Positions 16,033 to 25,727 are shown, counted from the first letter of the stretch. The stretch is DNA of 64,000 bases from Bradyrhizobium algeriense (GCF_003062295.1 NZ_PYCN01000003.1:434001-498000); one strand, 5' to 3'. The notes: generated from the letters alone by a model not told the origin. Program-made: numbers and translations.

Positions 16033-18897
16033 ATGGACTCGATTCTCATCAAGATCTTCGCCACGGCGCTTGCCTTCAGCCAGGTCACTACCCGGCCGGA
16101 GGGGGTCAAGACGGAGTTCGATGCGGTGCGCGACCGCTTCGAGGTGGCGCAGCTTTTGAATGCCGGCTGCGCCCACATGCGCAAGGCTTTCGACATCGAG
16201 GACATCAACCTGGACGATCTGATTGCCACTGCCATGGATGACAAGGAGGCGTTGAGCAGCGAGATCAAGGCACTCAAAGGCCTGAATCTGGCCGACCTCC
16301 ACCTGGCCTACAGGCAGTTCTGCAAGGTCGAAAAAGTGGAAGGATCTCCGGTCGATCTTGGTCAGGTCATCGCTTTCTACAACAGCGCGGTCAAGGATCT
16401 GCCCGACGCCGTGCAGCTTAAGCACCTCAGGCTTCCTGGCATGAGCGTAGTCCTCGACAACAAGACCGAGCGCGTTGCCGAGATTTACGCGCCGAACAAT
16501 CGCCGCATCTGGGTCAAGCTTGCGGATATCCCAGAAGCGGTGCGCAACGCTTTCATCGCCGCCGAGGACAAGCGTTTCTTCCAACACGCCGGCATTGACG
16601 AGCGCGGACTGGTCCGCGCCTTCATCGGCAACTTCACGCAGCCGAGCCGGCCGCAGGGCGGCTCGACCATCACGCAGCAGGTCGCCAAGAACCTGCTGGT
16701 GGGCAACGACATCACTTACGAAAGAAAACTGCGCGAGATGATCGTTGCCTCGCGGATGGAGCGCGCCCTGACCAAGGCGGAAATCCTCGAACTCTATCTC
16801 AACTCGATTTATCTCGGTCGCGGAGCCTGGGGCATCGAGATGGCGGCGCGCAGCTATTTCGGCAAACCAGCCAAGGCGCTCTCCGCAGTCGAGGGCGCGC
16901 TGCTCGCCGGGCTCGCCAAGGGACCTAACTACTTCAATCCCGACCACCACCCTGAGCGCGCGCGCGAGCGCCTTGCCTACGTGCTGGGCCGCATGCAGGA
17001 TGACGCCATGATCGACGCCGCCGCGGCGCGAGCAGTATTGCCGCAGCTCGTCGAGTACCGGCCGACGCGACGGGACTTCGCCTTTCACTTCGTCGATCAC
17101 ATCGGCCGCGAGGCAAAGCTGGTCGCGGGCCTCGATACTCTCACCAGTTCCTCCTACACGGTGCGTTCGACCGTCAACTCTGCCTTGCAGCGCATAGTCG
17201 AAGCGACATTGCAGGAGGGCCTCGCGCGGTACGAGCTGAACACCAATCGTTACAAATTTGAGGGACCCGAGGCGAACATTTCCGATGCTGTCCGTCTCAG
17301 AGCGGCTGATCTGAGGGCCACGGAGCCGGCTTGGCTGGTGGCGTTGAAGACGACGCGGCTACCTCTCTATGACGTTCACTGGGAATCGGCGGTCATCCTG
17401 GAGAGTACGCGTGGCAAGAGCGGCCATGCGATCAACGTCGGTCTGACCGATGGAAGCATCCTGCCGCTGAACACCTGGAGCACTGCGATCCGGCGCGGTC
17501 TCAAGCCGTACGACGTGGTCTACGTGCAGGTGCGCAAAGCCAGTGGTAAGCAAGCGGCGCGTGCCGATCTGCGCATTCGACCGACCGTGCAGGGAGCGGC
17601 GCTCGTACTCGAGAACGAAACCGGCCGCATTCTGGCGATGGCGGGTGGCTTTTCGTATCCGGCAAGCCAGCTCAACCGCGTGGTCCAGAGCCTGCGGCAA
17701 CCCGGCTCCACCTTGAAGCCGCTGACCTACCTCGCCGCCCTTCGGAAGGGATTGCAGCCTAACACGCTGGTGATGGACGAACCGATTACGCTGGCACCGA
17801 TCGGGGCGACGGTCCACGCGCGCCAGCGCGGTTTCTGGTCGCCGAAGAACTACGAGGGCGGCGCTTCGGGCGCCATTACACTGCGGCGTGCGCTGGAAAA
17901 CTCCCGGAATCTCGCCACCGCGCAACTGCTGGCGACCGGTCTCGACGTCAGCGCCGAGCGAGGCCTCGACCGGGTCTGCGAGATCGCGATGGAAGCGCAG
18001 CTCTACAAGGACTGCATGCGCTACTACCCGTTCGTGCTCGGTGCCCAAACGGTGCGGCTCATCGACCTTGCGGCGTTCTATGCAGCGATCGCCAACGAAG
18101 GCGCACGGCCCCAGCCCCATGCGATCGAAACGATCGAACAGGACGGCCGCGCAATCTACCGCCACGATCCGCATGCGGTGTCCTGGATCGGCTTCGCCGA
18201 CCGCGCATCGTTTTACCAGTTGAAATCAATGCTGCAGGGCGTGCTCGCGCGCGGAACCGCACGCGTGGTGAAGCATCTCTCGCCCTATGTCGGCGGCAAG
18301 ACCGGTACCACTGATAATTCGGCCGATGCCTGGTTCGTCGGTTTCACAAATGACGTCACCATCGCCATCTGGGTCGGCTACGACAACAACGATGGCACGC
18401 GCCGCACCCTTGGGCCCGGCCAGACCGGAGGGAAAGTGGCGCTGCCGATGTTCGAGCCGATCGTGCAGGCGGCCTGGGAGCTGCACGCTCCCAGGACGGC
18501 GTTGAAGGGCCCTTCGCGTGAAGCCATGCATCAGCTCGTTGCTCTGTCGATCGATCCCCATACCGGGGATCCTGCGCCGGCCGGCTCCGGGCGCGCTTTC
18601 ACCGAGTACCTCAAGAGGGATCCGGCGGGCAGAATCGATGATACGCAATTTCGGATCGTCTCGCGCGCAGAACGCTACGCCCATCGCGGCGGTTATGACG
18701 AAGACGACGGGCCATTCCAGCAGTGGTCCCACGATAACCGCCTTTACGGCGATATCCGGCCGCCCTTTCCATTCCCGAACTGGCGTCTTGGTCCGCGCGA
18801 ATATCCCTCCTGGCGCGGATATCCCGATGACGAGGACCGCCTCCCGCGACCGCCGCTCCGAGTCGATCCCGATTATTTCTGGCGGCGGCTGAACTGA
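16033..18897 (+). CDS. Bifunctional penicillin-binding protein (GT51 transglycosylase plus transpeptidase)
   Basis: A 954-residue class A penicillin-binding protein that polymerises and cross-links peptidoglycan. The transglycosylase domain has AEDKRFFQHAGID (catalytic Glu near residue 178), QGGSTITQQVAKNLL at about 208-222 and LNSIYLGRGAWGIEMAA. The transpeptidase has GSTLK (Ser559, Lys562), SRN at 624-626 and KTGTT from 756. The first 150 residues are an extension without a strong membrane anchor; only ILIKIFATALAFSQV near the start is hydrophobic. The C-terminal 100 residues are Pro/Arg/Asp-rich. The next gene, 11 bases downstream, encodes a secreted protein and is probably cotranscribed. 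Confidence 0.9.
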   Translation: MDSILIKIFATALAFSQVTTRPEGVKTEFDAVRDRFEVAQLLNAGCAHMRKAFDIEDINLDDLIATAMDDKEALSSEIKALKGLNLADLHLAYRQFCKVEKVEGSPVDLGQVIAFYNSAVKDLPDAVQLKHLRLPGMSVVLDNKTERVAEIYAPNNRRIWVKLADIPEAVRNAFIAAEDKRFFQHAGIDERGLVRAFIGNFTQPSRPQGGSTITQQVAKNLLVGNDITYERKLREMIVASRMERALTKAEILELYLNSIYLGRGAWGIEMAARSYFGKPAKALSAVEGALLAGLAKGPNYFNPDHHPERARERLAYVLGRMQDDAMIDAAAARAVLPQLVEYRPTRRDFAFHFVDHIGREAKLVAGLDTLTSSSYTVRSTVNSALQRIVEATLQEGLARYELNTNRYKFEGPEANISDAVRLRAADLRATEPAWLVALKTTRLPLYDVHWESAVILESTRGKSGHAINVGLTDGSILPLNTWSTAIRRGLKPYDVVYVQVRKASGKQAARADLRIRPTVQGAALVLENETGRILAMAGGFSYPASQLNRVVQSLRQPGSTLKPLTYLAALRKGLQPNTLVMDEPITLAPIGATVHARQRGFWSPKNYEGGASGAITLRRALENSRNLATAQLLATGLDVSAERGLDRVCEIAMEAQLYKDCMRYYPFVLGAQTVRLIDLAAFYAAIANEGARPQPHAIETIEQDGRAIYRHDPHAVSWIGFADRASFYQLKSMLQGVLARGTARVVKHLSPYVGGKTGTTDNSADAWFVGFTNDVTIAIWVGYDNNDGTRRTLGPGQTGGKVALPMFEPIVQAAWELHAPRTALKGPSREAMHQLVALSIDPHTGDPAPAGSGRAFTEYLKRDPAGRIDDTQFRIVSRAERYAHRGGYDEDDGPFQQWSHDNRLYGDIRPPFPFPNWRLGPREYPSWRGYPDDEDRLPRPPLRVDPDYFWRRLN

Positions 18898-18908
18898 GCA
18901 TTGACGCC

Positions 18909-19916
18909 ATGAGCCTCCACCGTGCCGCTGTCCTCATCGCCGCCTGGTTGGCCACCTGCACGGGCGCGGCCGCGCAGGAATTCCAGGTGGAGGACGTGCC
19001 CGCAGTCGCCAGCGTTCCAATCGCACAGATCAAACCGCGCACGGTCATCTTCGCCGACCAACGCAACGACAAGCTCGCCGATACCTCGACCGGGCTCATT
19101 CCATTCGACGATTGGGCCCGCTCACGTCCGGTTCAGCAGCGCTTCCTCTCGCTCTTCCCGAGCTTCGTTGAGCCCACGCTCAACCAACAAACCAAGCTGA
19201 AGCTCTCGATCTACCAGGCGGAGGCGCGGTTTCGACTTACAAGACCGGCAGCGGCATTGGATCTGTCAAGATATGCAAACGTCGCGTTCCTCGAGCAGAT
19301 CGATCCGGCAGTCAAGCACCGGCCGATCACGGCGGGCGATGCTGTTCCCAACAAGGACACCGGCGCCGCGCTCAACCGTCCGCCGAATCGCCACTGGTGC
19401 GAGGACGCGAAGGCGATCTGCGTACAGTCCCGCTACATGTTCGAGGGGAAAATTCCGGCGGGCATTCAGCTTGCCAACAAGTTGCGCGAGGAGAGCAAAA
19501 AGCCGATTCCGGATTTCATCGAGTTTCAGAGTGAGATGATGCTGGTCAGGCAGCCTCACCTTGCCGAGCTGCCGAGCCTGACAGGGCTCGACTCCACGGT
19601 CACCAGCGGGCTCGAGCAGAACATCTTTTGGGTGAACCAGGTCATCCAGTTCGGCAAGCTGCTAGCGGTTCTGCAACAGCATCCGAGCGAGCGGGAAGCC
19701 GCCATCGCGACGGTCTACATCGTGATTGCGGTCAGGAACGACGTGCTGAACAAGCAAAGGGAACACAGCAAAACACCCATTCTGCGAAACCTCGTGCCCG
19801 CGCAACTGCTCATGGGCAACAGCTCCTTCAACAGCGGCGATTCGCTGAGCGCCGGCCTGCCGAAATACGCCAGAAGCCGCATCAAGGCAATCGCCGAACT
19901 GATGGAGCGGGAATGA
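18909..19916 (+). CDS. Secreted hypothetical protein linked to the PBP gene
   Basis: A 335-residue protein with a signal peptide (MSLHRAAVLIAAWLATCTGA, cut after AAAQ). The mature part is mixed alpha/beta with a Cys pair in RHWCEDAKAICVQSRYMFEG and a helical C-terminus. I know no named family. It follows the penicillin-binding protein by 11 bases on the same strand, so a periplasmic role in cell-wall synthesis is a reasonable but unproven inference. Confidence 0.75.
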   Translation: MSLHRAAVLIAAWLATCTGAAAQEFQVEDVPAVASVPIAQIKPRTVIFADQRNDKLADTSTGLIPFDDWARSRPVQQRFLSLFPSFVEPTLNQQTKLKLSIYQAEARFRLTRPAAALDLSRYANVAFLEQIDPAVKHRPITAGDAVPNKDTGAALNRPPNRHWCEDAKAICVQSRYMFEGKIPAGIQLANKLREESKKPIPDFIEFQSEMMLVRQPHLAELPSLTGLDSTVTSGLEQNIFWVNQVIQFGKLLAVLQQHPSEREAAIATVYIVIAVRNDVLNKQREHSKTPILRNLVPAQLLMGNSSFNSGDSLSAGLPKYARSRIKAIAELMERE

Positions 19917-20764
19917 GCAGAGCGTGTGCGGCGGCGAATGGACGCCGGTAGATGGACAAATCGCGTTTGCAGTCGACGGGCGTCTAAGAAACCCGCGAAC
20001 TGGCAAACAGTCACCGAGCCAGGGGCAAGACTCCTGCCCACCACCGCTTGCAAGATCAGTCGGCGGAACGGGAAAGGTCGCGCATGGAGCGTTCGGACTG
20101 ATCCAGCTCAATTTTTGATCCGTCTGCGTCCGGCGCTTGGAGAACGAGCCAAAATCCTGGAAGCATGGTCACGACCGATGGAGTGAGCAGGCCGCTTCCG
20201 TCCGCCCCCCAACCATGAACGCAAGAAGATTGGTGACTTCCGGTTAGCGGCAAAATGCAGTTGCGTTTTCGGTCGGAGCGATAGTGCGCGTTCCCACGCG
20301 CCAGCATAGAGCGCAGCCGCCGCGAATTGTGAAAGGTAGACGTGCCGCAACTCACCGACAGCGACATATGGCGGCTGGCGAGCAACAGCCGAACCCGATC
20401 ACCCCCTGCGATCCGAGAGTTCTTCAGCGACGCGCGCTCCCAGATGTCTCAGTGATCGCGAGCAAACGCTATCGTGCGCCATTCGCAGGGTGGCAGTCGC
20501 AATGATGTCCCGCAAGGCCGTGATAATATCGCTAACGGTGGAACGGATATCGACCTGTTGAGCAGCGTGGCCCGATCCGCCACGAAAAGTGCTCACCTAC
20601 CGTGAACTATGATGTGCCGGCATAACGATGCAAGAGCTTGCTGCGGCGAAGGACGGGCGTTTAAGGAGCAGTTAATACTTTTGCGCAAATGATAGACAAC
20701 CAGCGCAACATTAGATCGTCGCAAGAAGTGCGAGCAGAACTCAGGCCCCTCATGAGGGATTAGC
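19917..20764. other. 850 bases without a supported gene
   Basis: No frame here combines a start, a ribosome-binding site and protein-like composition. Frames of 60-110 codons exist on both strands, but they are Arg/Ser/Pro-rich, as expected for non-coding high-GC DNA. The last 100 bases are the leader of the downstream lipoprotein gene. Confidence 0.5.
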
Positions 20765-21373
20765 ATGAGAACGCTTCTCATTGGTGTTCTGGCTGCGACC
20801 CTGGTTGGCTGTAGCTGCCTTTTACCGCCGCAAGCGAGCATGGACGCGTGCATGGACGCGAGCGGGTCCGGCTGTCTCAACGGGATGGCGGTCAGTCGGT
20901 CGATTGAACCGGCGCCAGCGTCATCCAGGACCAGTTCCGCGACAACAAAAGTCAAGTCCACGATCGCGACGAAGACGGAAAAGCCGTCGATTGCCGACGT
21001 CCGCGACAGGCCCCAACCCGCTGAGAAAAAGGCGAAGTCCGCCATGATCGAAGCGAAAGTCGAGGCTCCGGCATCTGGTCGGCCCGCTGAGACGTCCGAT
21101 CCGGTCATTAGCAAGGCGAAGACCACGATTGCTGCGAAGTTGGAGGACCCGACATCTGCCGAGTTCGGTGAGATGAAACGGGCCATCCGCAAAAATACGC
21201 TCGGAAAATCCGTCGACACCATTTGCGGCCGTGTCAAAGGAAAGAAAGCGTCGGGCGAAGATACTGGAGATAGGCCGTTTCTATATCTCGTGACGGAAGA
21301 TGAAGCATACGTCGTCGATGGTCCCGCGAATTCGGCGGCGGCGAGCGCGTATCGCAATATTTGCAGCAGCTAG
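20765..21373 (+). CDS. Putative lipoprotein (202 aa)
   Basis: The N-terminus MRTLLIGVLAATLVGCSC has a lipobox (LVGC), so the protein is probably lipidated at Cys16. A low-complexity Ser/Thr/Lys/Ala linker of about 90 residues follows. The compact C-terminal domain contains AKLEDPTSAEFGEMKRAI, DTICGRVKGKKASGEDTGD and FLYLVTEDEAYVVDG, a pattern seen in small rhizobial outer-membrane-linked proteins. GAGGGATTAGC precedes the ATG. The function is unknown. Confidence 0.75.
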   Translation: MRTLLIGVLAATLVGCSCLLPPQASMDACMDASGSGCLNGMAVSRSIEPAPASSRTSSATTKVKSTIATKTEKPSIADVRDRPQPAEKKAKSAMIEAKVEAPASGRPAETSDPVISKAKTTIAAKLEDPTSAEFGEMKRAIRKNTLGKSVDTICGRVKGKKASGEDTGDRPFLYLVTEDEAYVVDGPANSAAASAYRNICSS

Positions 21374-21573
21374 CCCGGAACAACGGAACCGCTGCCAAGA
21401 TCTGTTGCAACGGACCAGAAGGTCCCTGACGACGTTCCTGACGAACTTGAAAGTCGGAAGCACGTCGCGATCAGCAGCAATTCGCTGCAGAGTGTGTGGG
21501 GCAGACTTGCTCCATGGAAAATGGAAATCAAAACTGGTGGAGTACTCAGCGTTTCTCTGAACTCGAGGATATC

Positions 21574-22344
21574 ATGGACGATCTCATTAATCTCGCCGAA
21601 CTAACCCATGGGTCACCGCCGGTGCTCGTGATCATCGAACAACATGTCCTGGCGCGTACGTGCATCCTCAATATCCTCAAGAGAGAACTCACTGGATTCG
21701 AGATCGTCGAGATGGCAACGACGAGTGGCCTGAACTCATTGTCCGGCAGAGATATCCGCTTGATTGCGCTGAATATCGGGGACAAGCAGATCACCGACCC
21801 TTCGATCGAGGAAAGCCTTGCCCTCCTCGCAGAATCCTGCCCGAAAGCGTCTGTTGCCGTGTTGTCAAATCGCAACGACGATGCGACAGCTTCAGCTGCG
21901 ATGCAACGGGGAGTGCGCGGCTTTTTCCCGACATCGATCCCGGTCGAAGTCGCTGTTGCCGGGTTACGGCTTGTCCTTGCCGGTGGGGTCTACCGACCGT
22001 TACCGATCGTTGGGCAAAATGGAGCGTCGAGCCTCAAGGCGATATCGGAATGCCCCGACGCGCCCGAGCTATTCGGAGCTAACGAGGGTAACGGCACCAC
22101 CAGGATTGTGCCGGAGAAGGCGATGGTCGACCTTACGCCACGCGAACAACATGTGCTCGAGGCGCTGCAGCTCGGCCTTCCCAACAAGTTGATTGCCGTC
22201 AGGCTCAACCTTTCGGAAAACACCGTAAAAATGCACATTCAACGCATCATGCGAAAATGCTCCGCGCATAACCGCACCGAGGCGGTCATTCGCTGGAGCC
22301 GGCGACCTAACGGTCACGCGCAGCCCTCACGCGTGCGGTCATGA
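21574..22344 (+). CDS. LuxR-family DNA-binding response regulator
   Basis: A 256-residue regulator from the ATG at 21574 (GAGGATATC upstream); an ATG at 21514 would add 20 residues. The N-terminal 120 residues have receiver-like topology (VLVIIEQHVLARTCILNILK, then IRLIALNIG, VAVLSNR and GVRGFFPTSIPVEVAVAGL), but the phospho-acceptor Asp is not obvious: the expected position reads IALNIG. The C-terminus is a clear GerE/LuxR helix-turn-helix (LTPREQHVLEALQLGLPNKL, then LSENTVKMHIQRIMRK). It is convergent with the type I secretion genes and may control them. Loss of the Asp suggests phosphorylation-independent action. Confidence 0.85.
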   Translation: MDDLINLAELTHGSPPVLVIIEQHVLARTCILNILKRELTGFEIVEMATTSGLNSLSGRDIRLIALNIGDKQITDPSIEESLALLAESCPKASVAVLSNRNDDATASAAMQRGVRGFFPTSIPVEVAVAGLRLVLAGGVYRPLPIVGQNGASSLKAISECPDAPELFGANEGNGTTRIVPEKAMVDLTPREQHVLEALQLGLPNKLIAVRLNLSENTVKMHIQRIMRKCSAHNRTEAVIRWSRRPNGHAQPSRVRS

Positions 22345-22376
22345 GAGCCGCCTGAGCTCGCGGTTCTGGTCGCAGC

Positions 22377-23885
22377 TTAATCCTCGCGGAACGCGCCGTG
22401 GAAGCTGTCGAGCAGAGGCCTGAGAGCGTAGAGCGCCACGGTGCCGCGACCCGTCTTGATGAACACCTGGGCCGGCATTCCCGGAATAATCTGGACACCA
22501 TCGATCCCCGCGCCTGCCGGATCCTGAACTCGAATCTTCGTTGCGTAGTAGGGCTGATCCGTGCGCTTGTCGACCAGACGGTCGGCAGAAACGTGCGTCA
22601 CAGTCCCATGGAGCCGTGGCACGCGGCGCTGATTGTAGGGCAGGAGATTCACATCTGCGCTCAGTCCGGGACGGACCACATCGATGTCCTCGGGCCTGAC
22701 GCGCGCAATCACGATGAGCCGATCCTGCCGGGGAACCAGATCCATAAGAGGTGCGCCGGCGCCAATGACGCCGCCTGGGGTATGGACCTTCAGGTCGGTT
22801 ACCACGCCGTCCTGGGGCGCCTTGACCGCCGTTCGGGACAGTTGGTCGTCCGCCGCCTGCAGTCGCTCGCGTACTTGAAAAATCTGGTTTTGCACCTCGC
22901 GCAGCGACTGCGCGATCTCGTTCTGACGGTCGTTCTCGAGCTTGAGAAGAGTCGCCTGCGATTCGTTGATAACCTGCCCGGCGCGCGATATCTGCGCGAC
23001 AATCTCACCCCGCCGCCCCTCGATGTCAGCCATCTCCCGCTCGAGGTTCAGAAGGCGCGGACGCCGCTCAAGTCCCTTGTTAACGAGCATCGCGACGGTC
23101 GCCGCCTCCTCGCGGACGATTTCGATGCGCCTTGAGGCCGCGCTTTCCTGCGCCCTGAGGCCCTCGATCTCTTTCTCCACCTGCGACCTTTTCTCCCGAT
23201 TTACGGCCGCTTGCGATTGAAAGACCTGCCGACGCGTTTCGAAGATGGCTTGCTGCCCCGCAAGGACATCTGCGACCGACGAACTAGCATACTGCGCCAT
23301 CTCCAAGCTGGCCGAAAACAACACTTGTTCCTCTCCATGCTGTTCCGCCTGCAGCCGTGCTTCTCGTGCCGTCGCCTCCCACAACTGGCCTTGGAGGCCC
23401 TGCGCTTCGGCGCGCGCCTTGGTGTCCTCCAGCGAGATCAGCGTTTGTCCGGCGCGGACAACGTCGCCGTCCGCGACCAGAATTTCCCTGATGATGCCAC
23501 CCTCGAGGTGCTGAATCGTCTTGCGGCTCGACTCGGATTCGACGGTGCCGATCGCAATCGCGGCGCTCTCAAGGGGGGCATAGGTTGACCAGGTGCCGAG
23601 ACCAACGACAAAACCCCAAACCAGCAGGTTTCCAGTCCAGGTGACGCCGCGAAGTCGGTCGCGGAGCGCCGGCGGCGCCGATCTCAACCACCGTGGGACC
23701 TCCCAAATCTCGACCTGAGCGAATGCAATTTTCAGACGAGCCCATCCCCGTCGGGTCAAGCTACGGTGAAAACGCTTAATGCTGATCCAGCTGACACGGC
23801 GAAGCCGGTCACGGAGCTCTGGCGCCGCCGATCTCAGCCACCGCGGAACCTCCCGGACGTCGACGTGAGCGAATGAAATCTTCAT
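22377..23885 (-). CDS. Type I secretion membrane-fusion protein (HlyD family)
   Basis: Periplasmic adaptor of 502 residues joining the ABC exporter to an outer-membrane channel. One membrane segment (GNLLVWGFVVGLGTWSTYAP) is followed by TIQHLEGGIIREILVADGDV, the typical lipoyl half, a long coiled coil rich in Glu/Gln/Arg, and the second lipoyl half TAVKAPQDGVVTDLKVHTPG. The cytoplasmic N-terminus holds two tandem copies of a 33-residue unit with EVPRWLRSA.P.LRDRLR (residues 1-33 and 51-83). The ATG overlaps the stop of the ABC gene by four bases (ATGA). No TolC-like gene is in the window. Confidence 0.9.
   Translation of the reverse strand: MKISFAHVDVREVPRWLRSAAPELRDRLRRVSWISIKRFHRSLTRRGWARLKIAFAQVEIWEVPRWLRSAPPALRDRLRGVTWTGNLLVWGFVVGLGTWSTYAPLESAAIAIGTVESESSRKTIQHLEGGIIREILVADGDVVRAGQTLISLEDTKARAEAQGLQGQLWEATAREARLQAEQHGEEQVLFSASLEMAQYASSSVADVLAGQQAIFETRRQVFQSQAAVNREKRSQVEKEIEGLRAQESAASRRIEIVREEAATVAMLVNKGLERRPRLLNLEREMADIEGRRGEIVAQISRAGQVINESQATLLKLENDRQNEIAQSLREVQNQIFQVRERLQAADDQLSRTAVKAPQDGVVTDLKVHTPGGVIGAGAPLMDLVPRQDRLIVIARVRPEDIDVVRPGLSADVNLLPYNQRRVPRLHGTVTHVSADRLVDKRTDQPYYATKIRVQDPAGAGIDGVQIIPGMPAQVFIKTGRGTVALYALRPLLDSFHGAFRED
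23638..23884 (-). repeat. In-gene tandem duplication at the HlyD N-terminus
   Basis: Two copies of about 97 bases (23638-23735 and 23788-23884) are roughly 80% identical with a 150-base period, which keeps the reading frame. They encode the repeated cytoplasmic amphipathic segment with EVPRWLRSA in the adaptor protein. Confidence 0.75.
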
Positions 23886-25615
23886 GAGACAGGCTCGCGC
23901 GAAGTAACTTGGGGTCTTGCCACACACCTTTCGAAAACTTCCCTGCTGTCACCGAATGCGCTGACCGCACCACCCTGCATGATGGCAAGCTTGTTCGTTG
24001 CGCCGAGGATCCCTATCCGGTGGGTGATGATGATGACAGTTGTATTGGCCGCCTTCATCCGTTCAATCGCATCGAAGAGCATCCGCTCGCCGAGAGCGTC
24101 CAGGCTGGAGTTCGGCTCGTCGAGGACCACGAGGTGCGGGTCGCCAAAAAACGCCCGTGCAAGGCCGAGGCGCTGGCGAAACCCACGCGGGAGATTGGCC
24201 GCTCCAGCATTGACGACGGTATCGTACGCCTGCGGCAGCCGGATGATCGTCTCGTGAAGGCCGGCCAGCTTTGCTGCCTCAATGACCTTCTGCAGATCGC
24301 CGTCGTCCAGCCGTGCAATGATGTCCCTTACCGTTTCTCCGAAGAGATCGATATCCTGCGGCATATATCCGAGGCGCCCGCCGCCGCCCGAATCGTGCAG
24401 GGCTAGAATGTCGATGCCATCGAGCAGGACCGAGCCTGCGGTCGGTGCGGAGATTCCAGTGATGATCCTGCCGAGCGTGGATTTGCCGGAGCCTGATGGA
24501 CCAATGATGCCCAGGCATTCACCGGGTGCGAGACTGAATGACACATCCTTCAGCATCCAATGGTCCGATCCCGGCACGGCGACGCCAACATTGTTGACGA
24601 TGAGGCCGCCCTTCGGGCTCTCCGGGAGAACCCTGACGTTTGCAACCGTGGTGACAGCGGACATGATGTCGTTGAGCCGGCGGTAGGCGGCCAAGGCCAT
24701 CGCGAATGCCTTCCAGCCTGCAACTGCCCCTTCAACGGGCGCGAGCGCGCGTCCGAACAACAGGGTCGTGGCAAATATGATAGCGGGACTTCTGCTTTGT
24801 TCCAGGACGAGCCAGGCGGCAGTGCCCATGATCAGTACCTGCGCCAGCGCCCGCACGGGTTTAGAGATCATCGTGATGGTTTCGTGGCGGCGTTGGACCA
24901 CCTCTTGCTCACTCCTGGCATCCTGCGCAGCCTGGCGGATCAGGCGAGCGGCGCCGTCGAGCATTCCCATCGCCCTGATCACGTGGAGGTTTCCGACGGC
25001 CATGCCGAACCATCCCTGGCTCCTCGTCAGCGCGCCGGCTGACCGCGCCAGCGGTGCTTCCGTGAGCCAGTCTTCGACAAGCCCCAGACCCAGCAGGAAA
25101 AGCACGCTGAGCGCGCCTATCATTCCGAGCAAGGGATGCACGAGGAAGAGAACGCCGAGGAAGAGCGGTGTCCAGAGCGCGTCAAACAAGGTCGAGCAGG
25201 CTCCGGACTGAGCGAACTGACGCAGGATCGCAAGATCGCGATATGCCTCCGATGCCCGCGCCCGATCGGCATGGGCGCATTTGAAGCACGCGGAGAGCGC
25301 TGCCGGATGGAGTTCTTCTTCAAGCCACTCGCCCATCCGGCCCAATGCAGCGCGGCGCAGTGCATCAAGCACTCCGCCAACCACGACGGCAAACGCAACG
25401 ATGAGAGTCAGCATCAGGAGCGTATCGCCGCTGCGGCTCGACAGCACGCGATCATAGATCTGAAGCAGATAGATGGAAGGCGCGAGAAGAAGGAGATTGT
25501 AGCTGCAGCTATACGCGAAAACGAGTCCGAGCGACCCTGCACAGGCCCACAACGCCGACTTCAACGGCGTCCGCGGTGGTGGCATCGTCTGCAGCCGGAG
25601 CGGTGGCATCAGCAT
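23882..25615 (-). CDS. Type I secretion ABC transporter, permease plus ATPase (PrtD-like)
   Basis: A 577-residue exporter with an N-terminal six-helix membrane domain that begins SYNLLLLAPSIYLLQIYDRV, as in the PrtD/LapB group, and a C-terminal ATPase. Walker A is GPSGSGKST at 372-380, Walker B HLVVLDEPNSSLD, and the H-loop IITHR. The signature is LPRGFRQRLGLARAFF at 475-490 instead of LSGGQ, so the key Ser-Gly-Gly-Gln is altered. The ATG at 25615 matches the family's length; a GTG at 25711 would add 32 residues. It lies just downstream of a gene for a Gly-rich protein and is coupled to the hlyD-like gene. Confidence 0.88.
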   Translation of the reverse strand: MLMPPLRLQTMPPPRTPLKSALWACAGSLGLVFAYSCSYNLLLLAPSIYLLQIYDRVLSSRSGDTLLMLTLIVAFAVVVGGVLDALRRAALGRMGEWLEEELHPAALSACFKCAHADRARASEAYRDLAILRQFAQSGACSTLFDALWTPLFLGVLFLVHPLLGMIGALSVLFLLGLGLVEDWLTEAPLARSAGALTRSQGWFGMAVGNLHVIRAMGMLDGAARLIRQAAQDARSEQEVVQRRHETITMISKPVRALAQVLIMGTAAWLVLEQSRSPAIIFATTLLFGRALAPVEGAVAGWKAFAMALAAYRRLNDIMSAVTTVANVRVLPESPKGGLIVNNVGVAVPGSDHWMLKDVSFSLAPGECLGIIGPSGSGKSTLGRIITGISAPTAGSVLLDGIDILALHDSGGGGRLGYMPQDIDLFGETVRDIIARLDDGDLQKVIEAAKLAGLHETIIRLPQAYDTVVNAGAANLPRGFRQRLGLARAFFGDPHLVVLDEPNSSLDALGERMLFDAIERMKAANTTVIIITHRIGILGATNKLAIMQGGAVSAFGDSREVFERCVARPQVTSREPVS

Positions 25616-25727
25616 TGCGGTCCCGCCAGATCTGAAGTCCGAACCTTCCGCCCGTTCCTCGTCGACCCCGCGACGAATTGAGAACCGGCGGCATTTCGCC
25701 GCCGGTCTCACCCCTCACAGGCATCGA

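Noticed and set aside
20593..21357. Long minus-strand frame (254 codons) opposite the lipoprotein gene
   Set aside because: The plus-strand gene has a lipobox, a ribosome-binding site and a conserved-looking C-terminal domain. The minus frame has no ribosome-binding site and unlikely composition.
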